Below are positions 43,177 to 50,000 of a stretch of 64,000 nucleotides of DNA, in pieces; position 1 is the stretch's first letter; each line of letters starts with the position of its first letter. The notes below the pieces were generated by a model. The model had not been told where the DNA came from, did no database searches, and saw nothing but the letters and a program-made list of their open reading frames with translations. A program made the translations under genes and the position numbers. Origin of the DNA: CAYXGZ01 sp964464755 (GTDB taxonomy: Bacteria > Planctomycetota > MHYJ01 > JACPRB01); contig CAYXGZ010000013.1 of assembly GCA_964464755.1 (NCBI GenBank), forward strand, positions 1 through 64,000, read 5' to 3'.

Positions 43177-43818
43177 ATGATCCGCGCGCTCGTCCTGTCC
43201 GTGGTCCTCTCGCTCCCCGCGGCCGCCCTGGCGCAGGACGCCAAGGTCGCCAAGGAGATCGACCAGAAACTCCGGACCCTGAAGCTCGACATCGACTTCA
43301 AGGACACCCCGGTCGCCCAGTTCGCCGACTACCTCGCGGAGATCGCCTCGATCAACGTGGTGGTGGACGCGGCCGTGCGGGAGTCCGACGTCAAGGTCAC
43401 CCTCAAGGTGACGAACGTCTCCGCCCGCAGCATCCTCAACCTCGCCCTCGGGCCGCACAAGCTCGGCTTCGGCGTGCGCGACGGCGTCCTGCGCATCGCG
43501 AAGGAGGAGGAGTTCCAGAAGGACGTGAAGCTCTACCTCGTGGACGTCCGCGACCTGCTCTACCCGATCCAGGACTTCCCGGGCGTCGAGATCACGCTCC
43601 AGGACTCGGGCCTGCAGACCTCGGCGGGCGGCGACGCGACCTCGTCCCCCGAGCTGCCCATCGTGGACCTCATCAAGGCCCACACCGGCGGCAAGACCTG
43701 GGACGACAACCCCCGGGCGTCGATCAACCTGAACAACGGCCTGCTCGTCATGAAGCAGACGCCCGAGGTCTACAAGCAGGTCCTGCGCATCATCGACCAG
43801 CTCCGGCGCAACAAGTAG
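43177..43818 (+). CDS. Exported secretin-N/STN-like domain protein
   Basis: 213 residues with a signal peptide (cleavage after ALAQ). Residues about 35-115 match the STN or secretin N0 fold (IDFKDTPVAQFADYLAEIASINVVVDAAV...VTLKVTNVSARSILNLALGPHKLGFGVRDGVLRIA); the end (INLNNGLLVMKQTPEVYKQVLRIIDQL) matches an N1-like secretin repeat. No secretin barrel. AGGAGG precedes ATG. Placed after the sigma/anti-sigma pair, it may be their periplasmic partner. Confidence 0.82.
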   Translation: MIRALVLSVVLSLPAAALAQDAKVAKEIDQKLRTLKLDIDFKDTPVAQFADYLAEIASINVVVDAAVRESDVKVTLKVTNVSARSILNLALGPHKLGFGVRDGVLRIAKEEEFQKDVKLYLVDVRDLLYPIQDFPGVEITLQDSGLQTSAGGDATSSPELPIVDLIKAHTGGKTWDDNPRASINLNNGLLVMKQTPEVYKQVLRIIDQLRRNK

Positions 43819-43820
43819 GC

Positions 43821-43844
43821 GGGGAACCGCCCGGGCCGGAACCG
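43821..43844 (+). repeat. 24-nt element, copy 1, after the STN gene
   Basis: This stretch, starting 2 nt past the stop codon, matches 55951-55974 at 22 of 24 positions. Both copies directly follow a plus-strand stop codon and face a convergent gene. The rest of 43845-43896 is G+C-rich with a short CGCCG/CGGCG inverted repeat and could act as a two-way terminator. Confidence 0.45.
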
Positions 43845-43896
43845 TCGCCGTGGACCCCCGCGGCGAACCCCGGTCCCGGCCGGACGGCGGACCCGG

Positions 43897-44652
43897 TCAC
43901 TCGGGCTCGATCGCGATCTCGAGGGTCACGACCGAGGTCACGTCCTTCTCGATCGTCGAGGTGTCGTAGATCCCGCCCGCGCTGACGTCCGTCGACCAGG
44001 GCGCGGTGATCTGCAGCACGCCCGCCTTCGCCTCGCGGACGGCGCCCAGCCGGCAGCGGCTGTTCGAGGCGATGCGCTCCGCCCGCGCGCGCGCGTCGGC
44101 CGTCGCCTCGCCGATCATCTCGATCTTCAGGGCCGCCAGGCCCGTGTAGACGTACTCGGGCTCCTCGCTGGTGATGCGGTCGCCCTCCCGGATGAGGTCG
44201 GTCGCCGCGCCCGCGGCCCCGGCCACCCGCCTCACGTCGGCCTCGGTGATGCGGTACGTGCGGCGGAGCTCGTAGGAGACGACGTCCCGGGTCTCGTTGC
44301 CCTTCTCGTCCTTCTTCAGGTGCACCGAGGTCGAGATCGGCCCGGGGGAGACGGACTCCGCGGCGAAGCCCCGTCCGGCGAGGAAGGTCTTCAGCCGCTC
44401 CTCGGCGGCCGAGAGGCGCTGGTAGGCCTCGGGCAGCGACTTCGCCTCGCCCTGGACCCGGACGCTCCACGTGGCGCGGTCCGAGGCGAGCCGGCGCTTG
44501 GCGGAGCCCGTGACGCTCAGCGCGCGGCTCTCCCGGTACGGCTGGACGCCGCGCTGGACGTAGGCCCGCGAGGCCATCCACGCGCTGGAGACGATGCTGC
44601 CGCCGATCGCGAGGGCGACGACGAGCGCGGACCCGACGATGGAACGGACCAT
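43897..44652 (-). CDS. SIMPL (DUF541) domain exported protein
   Basis: 251 residues. An N-terminal transmembrane or signal segment (about 5-27) is followed by the SIMPL domain: ALSVTGSAKRRLASDRATWSVRVQGEAKSLPEAYQRLSAAEERLKTFLAG and DARARAERIASNSRCRLGAVREAKAGVLQI. Members form periplasmic ring assemblies of unclear role, often tied to stress resistance. ATG 44652 has GAGAGGGGG 5 nt upstream, a strong ribosome binding site. Confidence 0.88.
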   Translation of the reverse strand: MVRSIVGSALVVALAIGGSIVSSAWMASRAYVQRGVQPYRESRALSVTGSAKRRLASDRATWSVRVQGEAKSLPEAYQRLSAAEERLKTFLAGRGFAAESVSPGPISTSVHLKKDEKGNETRDVVSYELRRTYRITEADVRRVAGAAGAATDLIREGDRITSEEPEYVYTGLAALKIEMIGEATADARARAERIASNSRCRLGAVREAKAGVLQITAPWSTDVSAGGIYDTSTIEKDVTSVVTLEIAIEPE

Positions 44653-44729
44653 GGCAACCCCCTCTCGAGTTACACCGGGCCATGATCTAGATCGGCGGCC
44701 CGCGGCTTGAGCTGGAGTTGAATTTGCGA

Positions 44730-45452
44730 TTACAGCGCCGCGCGGACCGCGTCGAGCGACGCGATCGGGCCCGCCGGCCTCAGCGCCCGGACCGCACGCG
44801 CGATCCGGTCGGAGGCCCGGCCCTCGTTGACGTGCTCCAGCAGGAGCGAGAGCGCGAGGGCCGCGGCGGTCGCGTCGGGCCCGGCGGCCCCGACGAAGAG
44901 GGCGGCGTCCCCGCCGATCCACGCGGAGGGCACCGAGGCCGGTCCGCCGGCCAGCGACTCCGCGAGATCGGCCAGCTCCGTCCCTCGCGCCAGGAGCACG
45001 TCGAAGTCCTCGGGATTCCGGACCAGCGCGGCCGCGGCCTCGGCGGGCGCGAGCTCCCCGGCCTCGATCCGGGGATAGTTGCGGGCCACGTCGCGCGCGA
45101 CGGCGAGGAAGGCGGGGTCGGCGGCCGTCGCGACCTTGAGCCTCCCGGTCCGGATCGCGTGCTCGAACGCGAGGTGCGCGACGCGCTCGACCGCCGGCCG
45201 CGAGTCGTCGTCGGCGAGCGCGCGGACGACCACGACGTCGAGGGCGGCCACGCGGGAGGCGACCCCCTCGAGCAGGAGGCAGGCGCGGCGTTCGGCGTGG
45301 AGCCCGAGCTCGCGGCGGAGCGGCTCGTCGGGGGGTCTCGTGGCGAAGGCGACGCGGGCCCCGGGACCCCAGTCGAGTTTCGCGCCCGCGGCGAGGGCCA
45401 GGGCCTCGAGCCCGGGCGGCGGCTCGCCGACCCGCCCGACCTTGCGGGCCAC
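44730..45452 (-). CDS. Truncated, degenerate isocitrate/isopropylmalate dehydrogenase-like protein
   Basis: 240 residues, against 330-420 for active family members. It aligns from about residue 90 of isopropylmalate dehydrogenase: LRRELGLHAERRAC, LDVVVVRAL, AHLAFEHAIRTGRLKVATAADPAFLAVARDVARNYPRIEAGEL, LVRNPEDFDVLLA and SAWIGGDAALF. The substrate-binding Lys region reads VATAADPA, and the metal-binding FGDILSDL segment reads RGTELADLAESL, so catalytic Lys and Asp residues appear lost, and the N-terminal portion is missing. Yet it keeps an intact frame in an operon with LPS export and kdsD genes. Function unknown. Confidence 0.7.
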   Translation of the reverse strand: MARKVGRVGEPPPGLEALALAAGAKLDWGPGARVAFATRPPDEPLRRELGLHAERRACLLLEGVASRVAALDVVVVRALADDDSRPAVERVAHLAFEHAIRTGRLKVATAADPAFLAVARDVARNYPRIEAGELAPAEAAAALVRNPEDFDVLLARGTELADLAESLAGGPASVPSAWIGGDAALFVGAAGPDATAAALALSLLLEHVNEGRASDRIARAVRALRPAGPIASLDAVRAAL

Positions 45453-45454
45453 GA

Positions 45455-47356
45455 TCAGGGCTTCCCGCCCCGGTCCATCAGCAGGCGGCCGGTGCCGGAG
45501 TCGCCGATCACCTCCGCCTCCTGGGTCTCCAGGTGGAAGCGCACGGCCTTGCCCTGGATCTCGCCCAGCCCGCCGAGCTGCATCACGGCCCGGGTCAGCC
45601 CGTGCATCTCGACCAGCTGCGCGGCGGGCCGGTACTGCATCGCCTCGCCGGAGAGCTGGACGGGCGCGGAGGAGGCGCCGCCGACCCTCGCGAGGCGGAC
45701 GCGCCCGTAGCCGAGGATCGACTCGACGCCGGTCCCGTCGCCCGAGAGCTGGAGGTGCAGGACGTCCGCCTCCAGGGAGGAGTCCCCGGTGCGGACCCGG
45801 TGGCGGTCGGAGAGGCGGACGCGGCCCGCGGCCGCGTCGTACTGCAGCCCGCCGTCCCCCGTGATGTTCACGCGGGTCGTGGCCGCCTCCCGGCCCGGCT
45901 CCTCGCGCAGGGCGCCGAGCCCGAGCACCGCGTCGGCCAGCGCCGCCCGGCGCTCGAGGTCCCCGACCTGGACGAAGCGAAGCAGCTTCGGCCCGTGGAG
46001 GTGCATGACCTGGCCCTTCCCGTCGGGCCCGCCCTCGAACACGATCAGCGGCGCGACGGCGAGGTTCTCGCCCTGGAGCACGACGGCCCGGGGCGCGCCC
46101 CGCAGCGTCGAGCGGTTCTCCACGGCGTTCCAGGCGAAGGCCTCCGCCTCGGCGCGGATCGGCGCGCCGCCCGCGGCGGCGAGGGCCCCCGTCAGCTTCA
46201 CGCCCCGGTCGCCGCGGAGCTCCAGCGGCTTCCAGGTCCGGCCCGACTCGAAGCACTCGAGCTCGAGGTCCGTCGACACGAGGTCCATCGGCGGCTGGTC
46301 GGCCGCGGGCTTCAGGGTCGCCGAGATGTCGCCCTCGAAGGTCACGAGCCGGCGCCAGCGGTCGATGCACACCCGGTTCGCCCGGAGCACGTGGTCGGAC
46401 TGGCGGAGCAGGACCTGCGGCCCGCCCTCGAGCCGCATGAGGTCGTCGCGGTGGTTCCAGTCGAAGGTCGCGCACGAGGCCTGGAAGCCGCGGGAGTCCT
46501 CGAGCGCGACCGACCCGCGCATCGAGGCGGCCAGCGGGAGCGTCCCGCCCGAGCTGCCCGTCCGGGGCCGGGCCACGTAGAACGTCGCGTGCTCGGAGCG
46601 CACGGCGAGCGATCCGTTCGCGTCGGCGCGCCGCACGCGGACGTCGCCCCTCGCCTGGACCCGCAGGATGCGCCAGTCGCCCGGGATCTCGCGGGCGTAG
46701 TCCTTCAGCTCCATCGGCCCCGCGCTGCGCAGCTCCATGACCTGGGCGGGGGCGGGCGGGGCCGGCTTGCGGCCCGGGAGGTACGACTCCATGGGCCCGC
46801 CGAGGATCAGGGTCGCGTTGGCCGTCACCGTGAAGGTCCGCGCCGCGTTGTCCACCTCGAGCGCGTCGCCCGAGAGCTCGGCGTCCGGCGTGGGCCCGCC
46901 CCAGAAGGCCTCCGCCGTCAGCGGGAGCCGGAACGCGTAGTGGAGCAGGCGGACCGGCTGCGGGCAGATCATGGTCTGCTTCGCGTGGTCGAGCCTCACG
47001 GACTCGGTCGTGATCTGCGTGCCGTCGTCCATCGTCAGGACGATGCCGCCGGAGAGCTCGTAGATCTTGTTCCGGTTGTCCGCGAAGCCGCTGGCGAACT
47101 CGATGACGACCTGGCGGCTCGACTTCTCGTCGGAGCCGACGGGGTCCGTGTAGTACGTGAGGCGCCCGTCGCGGATGCGGCCGGAGAGGGTCTTCGTGTT
47201 GTACTCGGCGGAGGCGCCCTGGAGGATCGCGACGACCTTGCTGCCCTCGAAGACGAGGACGGGGCCGAAGTCCACCGTGGTCTGCTGTCCGGGGGACGGC
47301 GTGGGGTCCTGGGCGAGCAGCGCCCCGAGCAGCAGCCAGAGCGCCGGGCGCGGCAT
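45455..47356 (-). CDS. Large OstA/LptC-like LPS export protein
   Basis: About 633 residues with a signal peptide (MPRPALWLLLGALLAQ). Two or more stretches have OstA (LptA/LptC/LptD-N) beta-jellyroll patterns: VVIEFASGFADNRNKIYELSGGIVLTMDDGTQITTESVRLDH near 85-125 and later SDHVLRANRVCIDRWRRLVTFEGDISATL, RVRLSDRHRVRTGDSSLEADVLHLQLSGDG. LptA and LptC are each about 190 residues, so this could be a fused bridge carrying several jellyrolls between membranes. kdsD directly upstream matches the kdsD-lptC order of Gram-negatives. GTG 47359 or ATG 47356 may be the start. Confidence 0.75.
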   Translation of the reverse strand: MPRPALWLLLGALLAQDPTPSPGQQTTVDFGPVLVFEGSKVVAILQGASAEYNTKTLSGRIRDGRLTYYTDPVGSDEKSSRQVVIEFASGFADNRNKIYELSGGIVLTMDDGTQITTESVRLDHAKQTMICPQPVRLLHYAFRLPLTAEAFWGGPTPDAELSGDALEVDNAARTFTVTANATLILGGPMESYLPGRKPAPPAPAQVMELRSAGPMELKDYAREIPGDWRILRVQARGDVRVRRADANGSLAVRSEHATFYVARPRTGSSGGTLPLAASMRGSVALEDSRGFQASCATFDWNHRDDLMRLEGGPQVLLRQSDHVLRANRVCIDRWRRLVTFEGDISATLKPAADQPPMDLVSTDLELECFESGRTWKPLELRGDRGVKLTGALAAAGGAPIRAEAEAFAWNAVENRSTLRGAPRAVVLQGENLAVAPLIVFEGGPDGKGQVMHLHGPKLLRFVQVGDLERRAALADAVLGLGALREEPGREAATTRVNITGDGGLQYDAAAGRVRLSDRHRVRTGDSSLEADVLHLQLSGDGTGVESILGYGRVRLARVGGASSAPVQLSGEAMQYRPAAQLVEMHGLTRAVMQLGGLGEIQGKAVRFHLETQEAEVIGDSGTGRLLMDRGGKP

Positions 47357-48309
47357 CACACCCCCGCGCCGAGGACGTCCTGGATGTCGAGCATGCCCAC
47401 CGGTTCCGAGCGCTCGTTGACCACCGGCAGTTCGTCGATCTTCTTTTCGCGCAGCAGGCGCAGCGCGTCGGCGACGAGCTGGTCGGGCCGCACGGTCGTG
47501 GGCGTCCGGGTCATCACGTCGCCGATGCGGCCGGAGAGGCCCGAGGGGTTCCTGGAGAGCAGGCGGCGCAGGTCGCCGTCGGTGAACACGCCCGCGAGGC
47601 GGCCGTCGGCGGCCGCGACGCTCACCGCGCCCGCGCGGGCCTTCGTGATCCGGGAGATCGCCTCCGACACCGGGGTGTCCTCGCGGACGACGGGGTGCCG
47701 CTCTCCGGTGCGCATGACGTCCGCGACCTTCTGCAGCTTGCGGCCCAGCTCGCCGGCGGGGTGGAAGAACGCGTAGTCCTCGGGGCCGAAGCCCCGGGCC
47801 TTCTGCACGGTGAGGGCGAGCGCGTCGCCGAGGGCGAGCAGCGCCGTGGTGGACGCGGAGGGCGCCAGGCCCAGCGGGCAGGCCTCCTCGATGCGGCCCG
47901 TCTCGATCACGACGTCGCTGAGCCGGCCCAGCGAGCTCTTCGCGTCGGCCGTCATCGAGACGATGCTCGCGCCGATCTCCTTCACCTTCGGCAGCAGCCG
48001 GAGGATCTCCTCGGTCTCGCCCGAGTGGGAGAGCGCGAGGACGACGTCCTTCCCGAGGATGCGGCCGAGGTCGCCGTGCACGGCCTCGGCGGGGTGCACG
48101 AAGTGGCTGGGCGTGCCGGTCGAGGCCAGGGTCGCGGAGATCTTCTGGCCCACGAGGCCCGCCTTGCCCATGCCGGTGACGACGACGTGGCCGCCGCAGG
48201 CGCGGACGAGCTCCGCGGCCTTCGCGAACGTGGGGCCGATGCGGTCCACCAGCGAGCGGATCGCGTCGGCCTCCGTGCGGAGCACCTCGCGGGCGTGGTC
48301 GAGGTCCAT
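47356..48309 (-). CDS. kdsD: Arabinose-5-phosphate isomerase
   Basis: 317 residues: SIS domain (GGHVVVTGMGKAGLVGQKISATLASTGTPSHFVHPAEAVHGDLG, ALSHSGETEEIL) and two CBS domains (about 200-317; VREDTPVSEAISRITKARAGAVSV, DVMTRTPTTVRPDQLVADALRLL). Makes arabinose-5-phosphate from ribulose-5-phosphate for Kdo, the inner LPS sugar. The start overlaps none; a -10 TATAAT lies 8 nt before the ATG. Confidence 0.95.
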   Translation of the reverse strand: MDLDHAREVLRTEADAIRSLVDRIGPTFAKAAELVRACGGHVVVTGMGKAGLVGQKISATLASTGTPSHFVHPAEAVHGDLGRILGKDVVLALSHSGETEEILRLLPKVKEIGASIVSMTADAKSSLGRLSDVVIETGRIEEACPLGLAPSASTTALLALGDALALTVQKARGFGPEDYAFFHPAGELGRKLQKVADVMRTGERHPVVREDTPVSEAISRITKARAGAVSVAAADGRLAGVFTDGDLRRLLSRNPSGLSGRIGDVMTRTPTTVRPDQLVADALRLLREKKIDELPVVNERSEPVGMLDIQDVLGAGV

Positions 48310-48317
48310 GGGCCCAG

Positions 48318-48323
48318 ATTATA
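48318..48323 (-). promoter_or_regulatory. -10 box of the kdsD operon, leaderless type
   Basis: Perfect TATAAT on the minus strand, 8 nt before ATG 48309. No -35 box is recognisable at 16-18 nt upstream, so confidence is moderate. Confidence 0.45.
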
Positions 48324-48349
48324 GGAGAAGCCCCGGGGGCGGCGGGGGC

Positions 48350-49174
48350 CTATTTCTTGCGCCGGGCGGCCTCGGCCTTCGCGGCGGCCAGCTCCAGCTT
48401 CCGCAGCTCGGCCCAGGGCTGCTTCAGGAGGTCCTCGAGCACGGAGGGCAGGGCCTCGTCCCCGTGGAAGACCCGGGTCGCCGCCTTCCGCACCGTGCCC
48501 GCGCCGCCCTTCGCCTCCAGCCACTGGAGGAAGAGGAAGCCGCGGCCGTAGAGGCTCTCGGGGTTGTCCGTCTTCTCCCCGATCTCGCGCAGCGCCTTCT
48601 CCTGGTTGAGGCAGCCGACGATCATCTCGTCCTGGCCCGCGACCCAGGCCCCGAGGCCCTCGAAGAACCAGTCCTCCGGGCACGCGCCCCGCTCCCAGAC
48701 GTGGACGAGCTCGTGGGGGAGGATCGTGTCGAGCCGGAGGCAGGGGTTGATCCACTTCAGCAGGGGCTCGCGGCGCTTCTTCAGCCGCTCGTTCTCGCGG
48801 GTGAACTCCTCGAGGTCGCGCTCGTTCTTGGCCATCGTGCCGACGAAGAAGGTGAGGCGGGCGAGGTCCTCGTCGACGGCGTCGAACTCCACCATCGCGT
48901 GGTTCGCGCCGTCCACGTCCGCGAGCAGGACCTCGACGCGCACGCCGCCGTCGACCGGCCCGAGGGCGTCCTCGACGCGCTTCAGGGAGGCGCGCCAGTG
49001 CTCCTTGTCGAGCACGAGCTTCAGGACCCGCGTCCGGACGGGGTCCTTGCGCGCCGCGATCGCGACCTCCTCGGCCGTGGGGAAGGTGACCCGCGAGAGG
49101 AAGTCCGCGCGCGCGGGCTCCTGCGCCGGGGCCGGCGCGGCCAGGGCGAGGAGGAGGACGGCGGCGAGTCGCAC
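48350..49174 (-). CDS. Secreted zinc metalloprotease-like protein
   Basis: About 274 residues from GTG 49174, which starts a clean signal peptide (RLAAVLLLALAAPAPAQ). The motif ILPHELVHVWERGACPEDWFFEGLGAWVAG has HExxH plus a glutamate about 18 residues on, as in gluzincins. An upstream ATG at 49240 is in frame but would overlap the divergent JAMM gene start. Not homologous over its length to the protease at 37724-39064 as far as I can see. Function in the cell is unknown. Confidence 0.78.
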   Translation of the reverse strand: MRLAAVLLLALAAPAPAQEPARADFLSRVTFPTAEEVAIAARKDPVRTRVLKLVLDKEHWRASLKRVEDALGPVDGGVRVEVLLADVDGANHAMVEFDAVDEDLARLTFFVGTMAKNERDLEEFTRENERLKKRREPLLKWINPCLRLDTILPHELVHVWERGACPEDWFFEGLGAWVAGQDEMIVGCLNQEKALREIGEKTDNPESLYGRGFLFLQWLEAKGGAGTVRKAATRVFHGDEALPSVLEDLLKQPWAELRKLELAAAKAEAARRKK

Positions 49175-49201
49175 GGGGCACTGGACGCCCCCGGTTTGGC
49201 C

Positions 49202-49230
49202 TTGTCCTGCGGGAAACACGACCCTATAGT
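49202..49230 (+). promoter_or_regulatory. Promoter of the JAMM-cysO-E1-cysM operon, leaderless type
   Basis: TTGTCC (49202-49207), 17-nt spacer, TATAGT (49225-49230), then 8 nt to ATG 49239. No Shine-Dalgarno between. Confidence 0.6.
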
Positions 49231-49238
49231 AGCCCGCC

Positions 49239-49667
49239 ATGCTGGACCTTGGACAGGACGTGCTCGACGCGATGACCGCGCACGGCGAGGAGACCTACCC
49301 CCGCGAGTGCTGCGGCCTGCTCGTCGGGCGCTCCGACGGGACCACGCGGACCGCGCTCGAGGCGCACCGCGCCGGCAACCTGAACACCGAGCGCGCGCAC
49401 GACCGCTACTCGCTCGACCCCGGGGACTGGCAGCGCATCGACGCCGACGCCCGCGCCCGCGGCCTCGACATCGTCGGGATCTACCACTCGCATCCCGACC
49501 ACCCGTCGCGCCCGAGCCGGACCGACTTCGAGCACGCCTGGGAGGGCTACTCCTACGTCGTGGTCGAGGTCGCGAAGGGCCGCGCCGCCTCCTGGCGCAC
49601 CTGGACGAAGTCCGAGACGGACTTCGACCCGGAGCCCGCCCGCGTCCGGTGTACGCTGTCCTGTTGA
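49239..49667 (+). CDS. JAMM/MPN metalloprotease, Mec-like
   Basis: 142 residues with a complete JAMM motif: Glu23 in ECCGLLVG, His83 and His85, Ser93 and Asp96 (HxH-x7-SxxD). Mycobacterium Mec+ of this family cuts cysteine or C-terminal residues from the sulfur carrier CysO. Here the carrier is encoded 52 nt downstream and has two residues after its GG, so this protease is the obvious trimming enzyme. First gene of the cluster. Confidence 0.92.
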   Translation: MLDLGQDVLDAMTAHGEETYPRECCGLLVGRSDGTTRTALEAHRAGNLNTERAHDRYSLDPGDWQRIDADARARGLDIVGIYHSHPDHPSRPSRTDFEHAWEGYSYVVVEVAKGRAASWRTWTKSETDFDPEPARVRCTLSC

Positions 49668-49719
49668 TCCCCGCCCCCGGTCCCGGTTCCCCGAACTTCT
49701 TTCCCGGAGGATACGTCCC

Positions 49720-49998
49720 ATGGCCAGCATCCGCATCCCGACCCCGCTGCGCTCCTACACGAAGGGCGCCGACGAGGTCGTCGTCGCCGGTTCCACCGTC
49801 CGCGAGGCGCTCGCGAACCTCTCCGGCGCCCACCCGGGCATCGGCCCCCGCATCCTCGAGGAGGGCGGCGCCGTCCGGCGCTTCGTCAACCTCTACGTCA
49901 ACCAGAAGGACGTCCGCACGCTCGGCGGCCTCGACGCCGCGGTGAAGGACGGCGACGTCCTCTCGATCGTCCCCGCGATCGCGGGCGGGGCGGACTAG
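49720..49998 (+). CDS. cysO: CysO-like sulfur carrier protein (MoaD/ThiS fold)
   Basis: 92 residues, beta-grasp fold, very close in pattern to mycobacterial CysO: IRIPTPLRSYTKG, RRFVNLYVNQKDVRTLGGLDAAVKDGD and a SIVPAIAGG end. The mature carrier needs C-terminal Gly-Gly (89-90), but here Ala91 and Asp92 follow. They must be removed before the E1 can adenylate the glycine. GGAGG lies about 8 nt before the ATG, a standard internal-operon ribosome binding site. It should carry sulfur as a thiocarboxylate to CysM. Confidence 0.92.
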   Translation: MASIRIPTPLRSYTKGADEVVVAGSTVREALANLSGAHPGIGPRILEEGGAVRRFVNLYVNQKDVRTLGGLDAAVKDGDVLSIVPAIAGGAD

Positions 49999-50000
49999 CC

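Noticed and set aside
44690..44700. GATCTAGATC palindrome upstream of the SIMPL gene as an operator
   Set aside because: Short, no repeat elsewhere in the window and no clear promoter beside it, so support is too thin.
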